A stretch of DNA of 64,000 bases from Saprospiraceae bacterium (GCA_027488935.1 JAIYAP010000022.1:62001-126000), one strand, 5' to 3'; numbered from the stretch's first letter, positions 8,717 to 18,521 are shown. Notes: generated from the letters alone by a model not told the origin. Numbers and translations: made by a program.

Positions 8717-9082
8717 CTAATTGGTAGCGGCCTTATCCTTTCCCGCCAGGAATTTCTCCAATACATCCGGCATTTTTTCAAAAGCAGCCGCCAGCCCTTT
8801 GCTGTTGCGGGTAGGTACAAAGGAAATTTCGGAGGCGCGGGTTACTAAAAAGCCCAGCGGCTCAACACCAATCCCTGCACCGGCGCCCGAGCCACCACCA
8901 TGTGATTTTTTATCGTCTTCTCCCTCGCCGCCGCCGTAACCAAAGCCTAATCCCACGCGGATTACAGGCACACAGGTAAATTCGCCCAAGCTGAACTCTT
9001 TGCCAATCACGGTTTCTGTTTTGGCCTCCGATTTTAAAAAGTCGGTAACTTTTGTGAGTACTTCTTCAAAATTCGTTTGCAT
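8717..9082 (-). CDS. GerW/YtfJ-family protein
   Basis: A 121-aa protein. It has a helical start (NFEEVLTKVTDFLKSEAKTETVIGKEF), a core VPVIRVGLGFGYGGGEGE, a Gly-rich loop (HGGGSGAGAGIGVEPLGFLV) and a short C-terminal tail, the pattern of the GerW (YtfJ) family. In Bacillus the relative is a spore-germination protein, but the family is widespread in non-sporulators, where its role is undefined. A DUF2953-like gene lies 6 bp upstream on the same strand, the same pairing as ytfI-ytfJ in Bacillus, which supports both calls. Confidence 0.85.
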   Translation of the reverse strand: MQTNFEEVLTKVTDFLKSEAKTETVIGKEFSLGEFTCVPVIRVGLGFGYGGGEGEDDKKSHGGGSGAGAGIGVEPLGFLVTRASEISFVPTRNSKGLAAAFEKMPDVLEKFLAGKDKAATN

Positions 9083-9088
9083 GATTGT

Positions 9089-9643
9089 TCATTTTTTAGT
9101 GAAAAAAAGGACGCGCACGACAACCATAATCAAATACCATGGCCGCGTTTGCAGACAAATTGCTACGTTTTGTTCGCCTTGAAAATTGATCCGCAACTGG
9201 CGTTGGCCCCGACTTGCCGCCTGAAATGCCGGATATAACCAGGCATTGAGCATAAAATCGTCGGTGTCCCAGTTGACCCGCAAATACTCCAAATGCACCG
9301 CTTTCCAACTGCCTTTCGCCAAGGCCCATAACTGCTTCAGGGTCAAATTTCTACGGCTTTTTTTCGTCGGTTTTTGGGGTTTCGAGGCCGCTTTGGGCGC
9401 TGTTGTGGATTTTAATTCCATTTTCCAGAAAAAAACCTGCACCCACCAATGCCATTGTTCGCCCGCAGTTTCGGCCCACAACTTGAAAATACCGCGCCAT
9501 TGTACTTGATACACCCCTTGCTCGGTATCAAGTTCTACTCGGAAAGGCATCCAGAGCGCCAAGCCGAGCAGCACGAGCAACAAACACAAAAAGTACAGCA
9601 GCCAAATCACCGGTTTGAGTTTAGGTCTGCAAGCTGTGGGCAT
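9089..9643 (-). CDS. DUF2953-like membrane-anchored protein
   Basis: A 184-aa protein with one strong N-terminal transmembrane helix (VIWLLYFLCLLLVLLGLALW), then a beta-rich segment (PFRVELDTEQGVYQVQW), a Lys/Ser/Pro-rich linker, and a second conserved block (VNWDTDDFMLNAWLYPAF) before a hydrophobic C-terminus. The layout and adjacency to a GerW-like gene match DUF2953 (YtfI) proteins. Function unknown; probably inner-membrane with a periplasmic or cytoplasmic beta domain. The start at 9643 is chosen because the helix follows at a normal distance; a longer frame starts at 9712. Confidence 0.65.
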   Translation of the reverse strand: MPTACRPKLKPVIWLLYFLCLLLVLLGLALWMPFRVELDTEQGVYQVQWRGIFKLWAETAGEQWHWWVQVFFWKMELKSTTAPKAASKPQKPTKKSRRNLTLKQLWALAKGSWKAVHLEYLRVNWDTDDFMLNAWLYPAFQAASRGQRQLRINFQGEQNVAICLQTRPWYLIMVVVRVLFFTKK

Positions 9644-9806
9644 TGCAAATGGGCCGCAATGACGCGCATCAACAATCGGGGTAACGTTTCCAACATTTAC
9701 AAAAGTTGACAAAAGTCATACACCCAATTACCTTTTGTCATCAAAGGCGCGCCGCAGCCGAGTCAACTTTGCTGACTTGTTTCATGCGTTATCCGCCCTA
9801 CCACCT

Positions 9807-10973
9807 ATGCTCTACCACCGCCTTGGAAAAATTCCCCGGAAGCGACACGTTCAATTCCGCAATGAAGACAATGGCAAATTGTATGCAGAAGAACTCGTTG
9901 GCACACAAGGCTTTTCGGGAGTTTCGTCGCTCGTTTACCATCTTTATCCGCCTACCATCGTCAAATACCGCGGCGAACCCTACCCTGTAGCGCCTCAAAT
10001 TGCGGTGCAAAAAAACCTGGAAGCACTCAGTTTTCAGGGTTTTGACCTGCCTGTCAACGACAATTACCTCGAAAGCCGCACCACGCTTTTTGTCAACCAC
10101 GCCCTGCACCTGGGCCTCGCCGCCCCCTTAAACGGTACGGAAGATTATTACTTTAAAAACGCCGACGCCGACGAGATTTTATTTGTACACAAAGGCAGTG
10201 GTATGTTGAAAACGGCGTTCGGAATGATCCCGTTTCAATATGGCGATTACCTCGTGATTCCGCGCGGCACCATTTATCAGGTGGAATTTGATACCACCGA
10301 CAATCGGTTGCTGGTGATGGAGTCGTTTAGTCCCGTGCGTACGCCCGAGCGCTACCGCAACCGCTACGGACAATTGCTGGAACATGCGCCGTTTTGCGAA
10401 CGCGATTTCAAGTTGCCGCAAGACCTGGAAACATTCGATGAACGCGGTGATTTCCAGATATTTATCAAAAAACAGGGCATGATGTATCCCTACGTGTATG
10501 GCACGCACCCCTTCGATGTGATCGGTTGGGATGGCTACCATTACCCGTATGGCTTTTCCATTTTTGATTTTGAGCCCATCACCGGCCGCATCCACATGCC
10601 GCCACCCATCCACCAGCAATTTGAAGCCGATGGTTTTGTGGTGTGTTCGTTTGTGCCGCGCATGTACGATTACCATCCCGATGCCATTCCGGCCCCTTAC
10701 CACCACAGCAACATCGACTCCGACGAAATTCTGTACTACGTGGATGGCGACTTTATGAGCCGCAACAATGTCAAAAAAGGGCAAATCACCCTACACCCAG
10801 CGGGCATTCCCCACGGCCCACACCCGGGCACCATCGAACGCAGCATTGGCAAAAAATCGACCGAAGAATTGGCCGTCATGATCGATCCCTTCCAACCGAT
10901 GATGATTACCACGGCTGCCCTGCAACTCAATGTGGAAGATTATTACAAATCCTGGATGATGGACGGATTTTAA
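9807..10973 (+). CDS. hmgA: Homogentisate 1,2-dioxygenase
   Basis: A 388-aa cupin-fold iron dioxygenase that opens homogentisate to maleylacetoacetate in tyrosine/phenylalanine breakdown. The iron-site region is visible at about residues 296-330 (PYHHSNIDSDEILYY and HPAGIPHGPHPG), and FVPRMYDYHPDAIPAPYHH is highly characteristic. An N-terminal cupin half (DEILFVHKGSGML) precedes it. Length fits the shorter bacterial group. The start at 9807 (MLYHRLGKIPRKRH) matches the family; the frame is open further upstream. The next enzyme up the pathway, HPPD, is 53 bp downstream. Confidence 0.95.
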   Translation: MLYHRLGKIPRKRHVQFRNEDNGKLYAEELVGTQGFSGVSSLVYHLYPPTIVKYRGEPYPVAPQIAVQKNLEALSFQGFDLPVNDNYLESRTTLFVNHALHLGLAAPLNGTEDYYFKNADADEILFVHKGSGMLKTAFGMIPFQYGDYLVIPRGTIYQVEFDTTDNRLLVMESFSPVRTPERYRNRYGQLLEHAPFCERDFKLPQDLETFDERGDFQIFIKKQGMMYPYVYGTHPFDVIGWDGYHYPYGFSIFDFEPITGRIHMPPPIHQQFEADGFVVCSFVPRMYDYHPDAIPAPYHHSNIDSDEILYYVDGDFMSRNNVKKGQITLHPAGIPHGPHPGTIERSIGKKSTEELAVMIDPFQPMMITTAALQLNVEDYYKSWMMDGF

Positions 10974-11026
10974 TTCCGCCAGTGTGCAAAAAAAATAATT
11001 GATAACAAATAAAATTCCGTCAAAAC

Positions 11027-12178
11027 ATGTCAAAACTCACCGGAATCGCCGACTATCAATACGGGCTGGAAAAAATATTTCCGGATGCGGAGGACTTCCT
11101 GCCGTTGCTCGGTACCGACTATGTGGAACTGTATGTGGGCAATGCCAAACAGGCCGCCCATTATTATAAAACGGCCTTTGGGTTTCAATCGCTGGCCTAT
11201 GCAGGTTTGGAAACAGGGGTGCGCGACCGTACTTCTTATGTTTTAAAACAGGATAAAATACGCCTGGTGCTCACCACGCCCCTGCATTCCAATAGTCCAA
11301 TTGCCGAGCATATCAAAAAACACGGCGATGCGGTAAAAGTCATCGCGCTTTGGGTGGACGATGCGGATGCTGCTTTTCGCGAAACGACCGCGCGCGGCGC
11401 CAAAGCCTACCTGGAACCAACGATCGAAAAAGATGAATTTGGCGAAGTCGTGCGCTCGGGTATCCATACGTACGGCGACACCGTGCACATTTTTGTAGAA
11501 CGCAACAATTACCAGGGCTTGTTTTTGCCGGGGTATGAAGCCTGGATTTCGGAATACAACCCAGCGCCCACCGGTTTGCAATACATCGACCACATGGTGG
11601 GCAATGTAACCCTGGGGGAAATGAACCAATGGGCCAAGTTTTACCACGATACCATGGGTTTTGCCAACCTCATTTCCTTCGATGACAAAGACATTTCCAC
11701 CCAATACTCGGCCTTGATGAGCAAGGTGATGACCAACGGCAACGGTCGCATCAAATTCCCGATCAACGAACCTGCTTTTGGTTTGAAAAAATCACAAATC
11801 GAGGAATTTATTGAATTTTTTGAAGGTCCGGGCTGTCAACATATTGCCGTAGCCACCAACGATATTGTATTCACCATCAGCGAAATGCGCAAACGGGGCG
11901 TCGAATTTTTGCATGTACCCGGCAACTATTACGATACCGTGTCCGATCGGGTAGGTGAAATCGACGAGCAATTGGCCGTACTCAAAGACCTGGGTATTAT
12001 GGTCGATCGCGACGATGAAGGTTACCTGTTGCAAATTTTTACCCGACCGGTAGAAGATCGTCCGACCATGTTTTTTGAAATCATCCAGCGCAAAGGGGCC
12101 AAATCTTTTGGCAAAGGCAATTTTAAAGCCCTCTTTGAAAGTATCGAGGCAGAACAAGAACGGCGGGGTACGCTTTAA
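11027..12178 (+). CDS. hppD: 4-hydroxyphenylpyruvate dioxygenase
   Basis: A 383-aa non-heme iron enzyme converting 4-hydroxyphenylpyruvate to homogentisate, the substrate of the enzyme encoded just upstream. Two VOC-fold halves are visible. The iron ligands are His189 (YIDHMVGNV), His272 (GCQHIAVATND) and Glu351 (MFFEIIQRKG). C-terminal hallmarks include YLLQIFTRPVEDRPT and the closing GKGNFKALFESIE helix. Length is typical. With hmgA it forms the core of an aerobic tyrosine catabolic operon; fumarylacetoacetase is not in the window. Confidence 0.97.
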   Translation: MSKLTGIADYQYGLEKIFPDAEDFLPLLGTDYVELYVGNAKQAAHYYKTAFGFQSLAYAGLETGVRDRTSYVLKQDKIRLVLTTPLHSNSPIAEHIKKHGDAVKVIALWVDDADAAFRETTARGAKAYLEPTIEKDEFGEVVRSGIHTYGDTVHIFVERNNYQGLFLPGYEAWISEYNPAPTGLQYIDHMVGNVTLGEMNQWAKFYHDTMGFANLISFDDKDISTQYSALMSKVMTNGNGRIKFPINEPAFGLKKSQIEEFIEFFEGPGCQHIAVATNDIVFTISEMRKRGVEFLHVPGNYYDTVSDRVGEIDEQLAVLKDLGIMVDRDDEGYLLQIFTRPVEDRPTMFFEIIQRKGAKSFGKGNFKALFESIEAEQERRGTL

Positions 12179-12225
12179 AAATAATCCAGCATATCAACGT
12201 TTTACCCTGTTAATGCATCTTTCTC

Positions 12226-12663
12226 ATGAACATTCTCACCACCTTAAATGCATTTATTTTTGCCCACACCACCCGTTTATTGCGTTGGGCCATCGGTATT
12301 AATTACTTCTGGTTTGGCATCCTCAAGTTTTTCAATGGCTTGAGTCCGGCGGAGATGTTGGCCAAAGACACCATTCGGGTGATCACGTTTGGGCTCATTC
12401 CGGATGATGTGAACCTGATGTTATTGGCAATTTGGGAAGTCGCCATTGGGGTAATTTTCTTGAGTGGGCGCTTCACCCGCATCGGCGCGCAGGCGGCAGT
12501 CGTACACATGCTTTTCACGTTTTTGCCTTTGTTTTTCTTTCCACACGTTTCCTTTACGCATGCGCCTTATGGTTTTACGATTGTAGGGCAGTATATTGTA
12601 AAAAACCTGGTGTTTTTGGCGGGTTTGGCGGTTATTTTGAAGGAAGCGTGGGTCCGGGAATAA
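12226..12663 (+). CDS. DoxX-like / small integral membrane protein
   Basis: A 145-aa protein with four hydrophobic segments (about 18-38, 66-84, 88-106 and 120-138). NYFWFGILKFFNGLSPAEM resembles the first conserved segment of DoxX/DUF417-type membrane proteins, and the WEVAIGVIFLSGRFTRIGA segment matches their middle helix. It follows hppD by 47 bp on the same strand and may be co-transcribed. Function is unknown; DoxX relatives are loosely tied to quinone or thiosulfate chemistry. Confidence 0.65.
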   Translation: MNILTTLNAFIFAHTTRLLRWAIGINYFWFGILKFFNGLSPAEMLAKDTIRVITFGLIPDDVNLMLLAIWEVAIGVIFLSGRFTRIGAQAAVVHMLFTFLPLFFFPHVSFTHAPYGFTIVGQYIVKNLVFLAGLAVILKEAWVRE

Positions 12664-12759
12664 TATTAGCACAATAGGATCGACAATCCGCTTGATGGCA
12701 CGTGGATTCCTAGAAGCAGATGATTTTTCGCATCAAATGGGGGCTTAACGAAACGCCAC

Positions 12760-12800
12760 TCCACCGTTCTCCTGCAATTTCAGGCATGAGGAACGGTGGA
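12760..12800. terminator. Stem-loop downstream of T9SS gene
   Basis: Ten-bp arms tccaccgttc (12760-12769) and gaacggtgga (12791-12800) enclose a smaller cctg/cagg stem. It lies 17 bp past the stop of the minus-strand T9SS gene, in the 153-bp gap that otherwise holds nothing recognisable. Confidence 0.5.
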
Positions 12801-12816
12801 TCGGCTTCTTTGTCTT

Positions 12817-14235
12817 TTAATCTATTTGAAGTTTCCCAGTGCACAAGGGTACGCCCTTTGCCGTTTTTACGTTAAAAATATAGCATCCTGCCGGCAAATT
12901 TTCACGTTCAATAAACAATTCTGATGCCTCAAATTGGGTATTTCGAACCGTTTTTCCTTCCATGTTCACAATGGTCAGGTATTTGCGCTGATCCGGGTTG
13001 CCCACTTTTAAATAAGTGCTGGTTTTAAATGGGTTCGGAAACAACAACACAGGCACTTGGTCTACCTGGACGCCGGCAAAGGCGGTGGTTTTTGTTTCAA
13101 TTTTTGATAAAAATGTGCAGCTTTGCGGGCCTTGTACATTGCCCCCGATGATCAGGTTTCCACCGTTATCTTCTTGAAGGCAGCGGGTGCGGCAATCGGA
13201 GGAAATTTCGGAATAAAGCCAATCTGGACGATCCAATTGTACCGTTATCTCACCCGCAACTGGTTTTCCTGGAGCGCCTGGAGCATTTTTCAAGACACCG
13301 CACACATAGTAGCGACCATCCTTGTTGCGGATGATCTGATTCAGAACACCGGTTCCATCACCAGCCAAATTGGTAGCAGTCGAAAGGATGCGGCCCCCGG
13401 CATCCAGGTGCAAGGCAAGCATTTGCTCCGGTTGGTCCTGGTCGTTGCTAGCACCGCCTACCGCTATGCAGGAACCGTCGGGCATGCTCGCAACGGCAAA
13501 TGCACGGTCGTTAATAGGCGTTCCCCATTGCGTTTGCCATAATATCGCACCGTCTGGGCTGCATTTGAGTACCAGCATTTCGGAGTTTGGCACATTGGGT
13601 TGGTAGGCATACCCGGCAATTAAAATGTTGCCGTCGGGCGCTGCGGTGATTTTAATACCGATGGCCGGGGTATTGGTTTCCAATGCTTTAAAAAAGATCT
13701 GCCGGCCATTTTCCGAAATGCGGCATAACATAATCTGAAAGGTGCGGGTTGCCGGATTTTCTGTTCGACCTGTAAGCAAATACGACCCGTCGGCCAATTG
13801 TAAAACGTCATCACACACATCGTCGAAGGCGGTTCCAACGAAGTAGCGCCAGGTTTCATGACCCTCTGCATCGGTTTTTACAATATATCCGTCGCAGGAG
13901 ATGCCATAACTGAGCGCTGTGTGTCCAACTATCAGGAAGCCGCCATCGCGGGTGGAAAGCAGCGCATTCCCTCCATCTTCTTCATTTCGGGTATAATAAC
14001 GCGTCCATTGTACGGCACCGGCAGCGTTGACCTTGGTGAGGTACATGTCTCCCAAGGTATCCGATGCATTTTTCGACAAGCCGGTAAATACCAGGCCATT
14101 ATCGGGTGTGCACAATACCGCCCGAGCATCCGTGTATCGGGGAGAGGGGTACGTGCGATTAAAAAGTAAAGATTGGGCCCCTGCGTAAGAAATCGATAAC
14201 GTCGCGAGCAGGCATTGGAGTAAAAAGTGTTTCAT
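12817..14235 (-). CDS. Secreted protein with T9SS type A sorting tail, beta-propeller-like
   Basis: A 472-aa protein with a Sec signal peptide (HFLLQCLLATLSISYAGAQ). The middle consists of repeated blade-like units (GGFLIVGHTALSYG, GSYLLTGRTENP, GNILIAGYAYQPN, GSCIAVGGASN), each near 50 residues, as in delta-60/SBBP-type propellers. The C-terminus has the type IX sorting pattern: PVLLFPNPF, a TIVNMEGKTVRNTQF middle and LPAGCYIFNVKTAKG...GKL. It is therefore probably released or surface-attached through T9SS. The longer frame to 14451 adds residues before the signal peptide, so ATG 14235 was chosen. Ligand and role unknown. Confidence 0.85.
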   Translation of the reverse strand: MKHFLLQCLLATLSISYAGAQSLLFNRTYPSPRYTDARAVLCTPDNGLVFTGLSKNASDTLGDMYLTKVNAAGAVQWTRYYTRNEEDGGNALLSTRDGGFLIVGHTALSYGISCDGYIVKTDAEGHETWRYFVGTAFDDVCDDVLQLADGSYLLTGRTENPATRTFQIMLCRISENGRQIFFKALETNTPAIGIKITAAPDGNILIAGYAYQPNVPNSEMLVLKCSPDGAILWQTQWGTPINDRAFAVASMPDGSCIAVGGASNDQDQPEQMLALHLDAGGRILSTATNLAGDGTGVLNQIIRNKDGRYYVCGVLKNAPGAPGKPVAGEITVQLDRPDWLYSEISSDCRTRCLQEDNGGNLIIGGNVQGPQSCTFLSKIETKTTAFAGVQVDQVPVLLFPNPFKTSTYLKVGNPDQRKYLTIVNMEGKTVRNTQFEASELFIERENLPAGCYIFNVKTAKGVPLCTGKLQID

Positions 14236-14353
14236 TGGTAAAAAATTTGGTTTGATGAATGGTTGATCATCCGTCCATGGATGTTTTACATTTACAAAAC
14301 GCTGTGGATAGATTAATGCTGCCGAAGAATCTGCGCTATTGTACATTATTATG

Positions 14354-14361
14354 TACATTTG
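14354..14361 (+). promoter_or_regulatory. Candidate -7 element TACATTTG
   Basis: Matches the Bacteroidota TAnnTTTG core in the 230-bp gap between divergent genes, about 105 bp before the 254-aa gene. No convincing -33 box was seen. Confidence 0.4.
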
Positions 14362-14465
14362 TATACTACTGGACATTTCTGAAAACAGGGGACGGAATCC
14401 AATTTTTGCGTTTTCTCCCGACACAATCATCAATGATCCCGCCACATTCAAAAAACTAAATTATC

Positions 14466-15230
14466 ATGAAATTTCCCCAAACATTAGGCGCTTTTTTGGC
14501 GCTTTTTACCGCTTTTTCCAATTTTAATTGTACCCACCATTATTATACGCCCGCGTTGCCCAATGTACCCCTGCTTTCGCAAGCGGGCGATTGTATGGTG
14601 AGTGCCGGTGTTTCCATCCAAGAACAAGCGACAGGAGGAGCCTTGCAGGCATCCTATTCCCCCCTAAATCACTTGTTTTTGAGCGGCGATTTTATGTGGT
14701 CCAAACCGTCTCAAGCAACTTCTTTCTACAGCACCGAAACGATTTCGGGTAAGGCCAACCAGTATAGTGTTGGAGCAGGTTGGTACTACCTTTTTTCTGA
14801 CGAAACAGAAGACCGCGGCTTTCATTTTTCGGCAATGGCCGCTTATGGAGCAGGCAAGTATGATTATCAGTATTTCGATAACGGTTATGAAGGCAGCAGT
14901 TCGTTGGTTCGCTCCCGGCACCTCTATATTCAACCCGCGGTGGCCTGGCGCTCGCCGCATTTCGATTTTATCCTGAGTGGCCGACAGGTTTGGTTGAATT
15001 ACTATGCAATTCGTTTTAATAATACCAATGGTTCAGCCACTTTTCCGGAAGAAGTATCCTTAAGGGCCAATCGCGTACAGTCTTTCTTTGAGCCGGGTAT
15101 CACTTTAAGGGCCGGCTGGCCAAATTTAAAGTTTCAATGCTCCTACACTTTTTTAAACGATGGACAAGAAACAAATGGACGGACAAACCTCGGTTTTAGC
15201 ATGGTCGTTTTTCCAACCAGAAAACAATAA
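14466..15230 (+). CDS. Exported protein of unknown function, beta-rich, possible lipoprotein
   Basis: A 254-aa protein with an N-terminal signal (LGAFLALFTAFSNFNC) that may end in a lipobox Cys at about residue 22. The rest is rich in alternating aromatic/polar strands (YSVGAGWYYLF, FHFSAMAAYGAGKYDYQYF, HLYIQPAVAWRSPHFDFILSGR), which is like a small outer-membrane beta-barrel, and it ends in strand-like NLGFSMVVFPT. I recognise no family. It is the first gene after a 230-bp divergent gap, 78 bp before the metal-binding protein gene. Confidence 0.6.
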   Translation: MKFPQTLGAFLALFTAFSNFNCTHHYYTPALPNVPLLSQAGDCMVSAGVSIQEQATGGALQASYSPLNHLFLSGDFMWSKPSQATSFYSTETISGKANQYSVGAGWYYLFSDETEDRGFHFSAMAAYGAGKYDYQYFDNGYEGSSSLVRSRHLYIQPAVAWRSPHFDFILSGRQVWLNYYAIRFNNTNGSATFPEEVSLRANRVQSFFEPGITLRAGWPNLKFQCSYTFLNDGQETNGRTNLGFSMVVFPTRKQ

Positions 15231-15237
15231 TTACCCC

Positions 15238-15245
15238 TATTTTTG
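15238..15245 (+). promoter_or_regulatory. -7 element TATTTTTG for the HMA/DUF3347 gene
   Basis: Exact TAnnTTTG core located 7 bp after the preceding stop, giving a leader of roughly 55 nt before ATG 15309. Confidence 0.5.
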
Positions 15246-15308
15246 TGCTGCTTACAGCCAAAAATACCTTGGCCGAAAACACTTGTACATACAATTAATC
15301 ATACAAAC

Positions 15309-16151
15309 ATGAAATATCTGATCCATTCCAGTTTGCTTTTGCTTGCATTCCTTAGTTTCACGGCTTGCGATGCACAAATTCAACACGCCAAAACCATTCA
15401 AACGACCGTATATGGCGACTGCGGCATGTGCGAAAAAACCATTAAAAAAGCCGCATTTGTAAAAGGGGAAGCGCAGGCTACCTGGGACATGGACACCAAA
15501 ATCGCCATCTTTACTTTCGACAGCACCCGCACGAACGTAGATGCCATTTTGGCGCGTATTGCCGCAGCGGGGTACGATAGCGACAAATATACTGCCGCCG
15601 ATACCACATACAACAACTTGCCGACCTGTTGCCAATATGAGCGCCCGGTGAAAGTTGCTGCGGCCGTCATCCCGGATGCCAAGCCCACGGGCGGCATGAC
15701 CAAAAAACAGGCGGTTGCGGTAAATCCATTGTCGGCCGTGTATGCCGCTTATTTTGAACTAAAAGATGCCTTAGTCGCCACCGATGGTAAAATGGCCGCT
15801 GCAAAAGCAAAAGTGCTTTCGGATGCGCTTGCACAAGTAAACGCGGGGGCAATGAACGCTGCTCAAAACACAGCCTGGACCAACCTGAAAACAGGCCTGG
15901 GAGCCGATGCTGCAAAAATTCAGGGCATTACGGACACCCAAAAACAACGCGCCGCTTTTTCTGATCTGACCAGCAAGGTGTACGACTTAATGAAGGAAGT
16001 AAAACCAGGCACCACTGTGTACTTCGATTATTGCCCGATGTACAACAACGGAAAAGGCGGGAACTGGCTGAGCCTGGAGGAGGAAATCAACAATCCGTAT
16101 TTCGGAAAACAAATGCTACATTGTGGTAGCACAACGGCTGTACTCAAATAA
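15309..16151 (+). CDS. Exported HMA-domain plus DUF3347 metal-binding protein
   Basis: A 280-aa lipoprotein candidate: signal with lipobox LSFTAC, then a heavy-metal-associated domain with the CGMC copper site (residues 38-41; YGDCGMCEKTIKKAAF), a linker, and a C-terminal DUF3347 domain (AVYAAYFELKDALVATDG... FDYCPMYNNGKGGNWLSLEE... NPYFGKQMLHCG). DUF3347 is commonly found next to or fused with copper efflux components. The likely role is periplasmic copper capture or delivery. No cus/cop genes are adjacent; the nearest RND system is about 19 kb away. The Met-rich motif typical of CusF is absent. Confidence 0.85.
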   Translation: MKYLIHSSLLLLAFLSFTACDAQIQHAKTIQTTVYGDCGMCEKTIKKAAFVKGEAQATWDMDTKIAIFTFDSTRTNVDAILARIAAAGYDSDKYTAADTTYNNLPTCCQYERPVKVAAAVIPDAKPTGGMTKKQAVAVNPLSAVYAAYFELKDALVATDGKMAAAKAKVLSDALAQVNAGAMNAAQNTAWTNLKTGLGADAAKIQGITDTQKQRAAFSDLTSKVYDLMKEVKPGTTVYFDYCPMYNNGKGGNWLSLEEEINNPYFGKQMLHCGSTTAVLK

Positions 16152-16279
16152 ACGAACAGCGTACAGTATAAAAGGCCCGCTTGGGCAAATTTACACCACC
16201 GATCGGTGCCTATTTAGCCTCGTTTTGACAAAAAACAAGGATAAAAGGCCCAATCAGTGGTGTTTTTTATAACCGGAAA

Positions 16280-17698
16280 TTACAAATTCCCAACCATATC
16301 TTCCGGCCGCACCCAGGCATCAAATTGCTCGGAGGTCATGTGTTTGAAATCGAGTCCTTTCAATTCGAATTCGAGGGCCGATTCTTTTAGCGTAATGCCT
16401 TTTTTGTGGGCATTTTGGGCAATACCCGCCGCATTGTAGTAGCCAATTTTGGTATTCAGCGCCGTCACCAACATCAGGGAGTTGTTTACGTGCTTCTGAA
16501 TGTTGTCGTATAAAGGCTCAATGCCCACCGCACATTTGTCATTAAATGACACACAAGCCTCGCCAATCAGGCGCGCCGAGTGCAGGAAGTTGTAAATCAT
16601 CATGGGTTTGAACACATTCAGTTCAAAATGGCCGTTGGAGCCGCCGATGTTAATGGCCACATCGTTGCCCATCACCTGCGCCGCCACCATGGTAAGCGCC
16701 TCGCATTGGGTCGGATTTACTTTGCCGGGCATGATGGAAGAGCCGGGCTCATTGTCGGGAATATACAACTCACCGATGCCCGCGCGCGGACCAGAAGACA
16801 GCATGCGCACATCGTTGGCAATTTTCATCAGACTCACCGCAACCGTTTTCAGTGCACCGTGGGCTTCTACAATGCCATCGTGGGCAGCCAGCGATTCAAA
16901 TTTGTTGGGCGCAGTGATAAAGGGCAAACCGGTCAATTGTGCAATGTGCTTGGCCACGTTTTCCGAATATCCGGGCGGCGTATTGATGCCTGTGCCTACC
17001 GCCGTACCACCCAGCGCCAGCTCCGATAAATGGGCAAGGGTATTGCGAATCGCGCGCAAACCGTGGTTCAATTGGGCCACATAACCCGAAAATTCCTGTC
17101 CAACCGTAAGCGGGGTAGCATCCATAAAGTGCGTGCGGCCAATTTTCACCACCTGCATGTAGGCTTCCGACTTCGCTTGCAAGGTATCCCGCAGGCGCTC
17201 AATGCCCGGAATGGTCACTTCTGCCAGCATTTTATAGGCCGCAATGTGCATAGCCGTGGGGAACGTATCGTTCGACGATTGTGATTTATTCACATCATCA
17301 TTGGGGTGTACAAATTTTGCTTCATCGCTCAATTGGCCGCCTTGCAACACATGGGCGCGGTAAGCAATCACTTCATTGGCATTCATGTTGCTTTGGGTGC
17401 CCGAGCCCGTTTGCCATACCACCAATGGAAACTGTTCATCGTGTTCACCCGCCATGATTTCGTCGCAAACCTGTGCAATCAGGTCGCACTTTTCTTTGGG
17501 CAACACGCCGGCATCGAAATTGGTGAGGGCCGCTGCTTTTTTTAATTGGGCAAAAGCGTGAATGATCTCAATCGGCATCCGGTTGGTTGAACGGGCGATT
17601 TTGAAATTCTCTACCGAGCGCTGCGTTTGCGCGCCCCAATACACATGTGCCGGTACCTGTACCTGCCCCATGGTGTCTTTTTCAATGCGATATTCCAT
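16280..17698 (-). CDS. fumC: Fumarate hydratase, class II
   Basis: A 472-aa iron-independent fumarase that hydrates fumarate to L-malate in the TCA cycle. Motifs include [14 protein letters not shown] near the start, [29 protein letters not shown] and the superfamily signature [11 protein letters not shown] (about residues 317-327). The length is that of FumC. Start ATG 17698 ([11 protein letters not shown]) matches the family; the frame extends upstream without conservation. A -7 element lies about 60 bp upstream. Confidence 0.97.
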   Translation of the reverse strand: MEYRIEKDTMGQVQVPAHVYWGAQTQRSVENFKIARSTNRMPIEIIHAFAQLKKAAALTNFDAGVLPKEKCDLIAQVCDEIMAGEHDEQFPLVVWQTGSGTQSNMNANEVIAYRAHVLQGGQLSDEAKFVHPNDDVNKSQSSNDTFPTAMHIAAYKMLAEVTIPGIERLRDTLQAKSEAYMQVVKIGRTHFMDATPLTVGQEFSGYVAQLNHGLRAIRNTLAHLSELALGGTAVGTGINTPPGYSENVAKHIAQLTGLPFITAPNKFESLAAHDGIVEAHGALKTVAVSLMKIANDVRMLSSGPRAGIGELYIPDNEPGSSIMPGKVNPTQCEALTMVAAQVMGNDVAINIGGSNGHFELNVFKPMMIYNFLHSARLIGEACVSFNDKCAVGIEPLYDNIQKHVNNSLMLVTALNTKIGYYNAAGIAQNAHKKGITLKESALEFELKGLDFKHMTSEQFDAWVRPEDMVGNL

Positions 17699-17758
17699 TA
17701 CTAGGTGTTCATTAATTTGGTTGAAAATTGAAAAACATGCCCTGTCGGCAATCCGATG

Positions 17759-17766
17759 CAAAAGTA
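17759..17766 (-). promoter_or_regulatory. -7 element TACTTTTG for fumC
   Basis: Reads CAAAAGTA on the plus strand, that is TAnnTTTG on the coding strand, giving a leader of about 55 nt before the fumC start. Confidence 0.5.
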
Positions 17767-17831
17767 AGCTGGCAAGGGGAGAGATTCTGAACGGATCACA
17801 ATAATCGACTGCAATACCGTGTTATATTGGC

Positions 17832-18521
17832 ATGAGCAATGCAACCAATTCGTCAAATCCCAAAAGTGCTGCCCCGCAGATGGTCAAAATTATGATTGCC
17901 GACGACCATGCCATGTTTGCCGAGGGCGTGGAAAGCCTGTTGAGCAGCGAACCCGACTTTACCTTGTGCGGAAAAGCCAACAATGCCGCCGAAGTATTGC
18001 GGCAAGTGGAAGCCTCCGCACCCGATGTGTTGTTGCTCGATATTAACCTGCCCGATCAATCCGGCTTGGAAGTGTGCCGCCAGATTCGCCAAAAATGGCC
18101 GGATGTGAAAATCATGGCCCTCACCATGTTTAATGACGAGAGTTACATCAGCGCCATGCTCAACATGGGCGCGCAAGGATATTTATTGAAAAATACGGGT
18201 AAAGTGGAGCTCTCCAATGCAATCCGCACCCTTGCTGCTGGCAAAACCTATTTTTGCCAGGAAGCCACGGATACCGTGATGCGAAGCCTCATGCGGGAAC
18301 GAACCGCCAGCACCGTAAAGGAAGCACCCAAAATTAGTCGACGGGAAAAAGAAGTGCTGCGCCTCATCGTGGACGAACGCACGACCCAGGAAATCGCCGC
18401 CGATCTGTTTATTTCTGAAAAAACCGTGGAAAGCCACCGCGCGGCCCTCTTGGCCAAAATGAGTGCCCGCAATACCGCAGGGTTGGTAAAAGCTGCCTTG
18501 TTCTGGAAACTGATCGATTAA
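17832..18521 (+). CDS. LuxR/NarL-type response regulator
   Basis: A 229-aa two-component regulator. The receiver domain has IMIADDHAMF, the phospho-acceptor Asp in LLLDINLPDQSG, the Thr in MALTMFND and the Lys in GYLLKNTGK. The C-terminal HTH is LuxR type (ISRREKEVLRLIVDERTTQEIA... ISEKTVESHRAALLAKM). No histidine kinase is adjacent, so its partner is elsewhere. The residues before the receiver (MSNATNSSNPKSAAPQ) may be over-extended; an internal start near residue 17 is possible. Its stop codon overlaps that of the convergent hpt gene. Confidence 0.93.
   Translation: MSNATNSSNPKSAAPQMVKIMIADDHAMFAEGVESLLSSEPDFTLCGKANNAAEVLRQVEASAPDVLLLDINLPDQSGLEVCRQIRQKWPDVKIMALTMFNDESYISAMLNMGAQGYLLKNTGKVELSNAIRTLAAGKTYFCQEATDTVMRSLMRERTASTVKEAPKISRREKEVLRLIVDERTTQEIAADLFISEKTVESHRAALLAKMSARNTAGLVKAALFWKLID

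Noticed and set aside
12664-12816. Small RNA or tRNA in the DoxX-T9SS gap
   Set aside because: Only a terminator-like stem was found; there is no cloverleaf and no promoter core.
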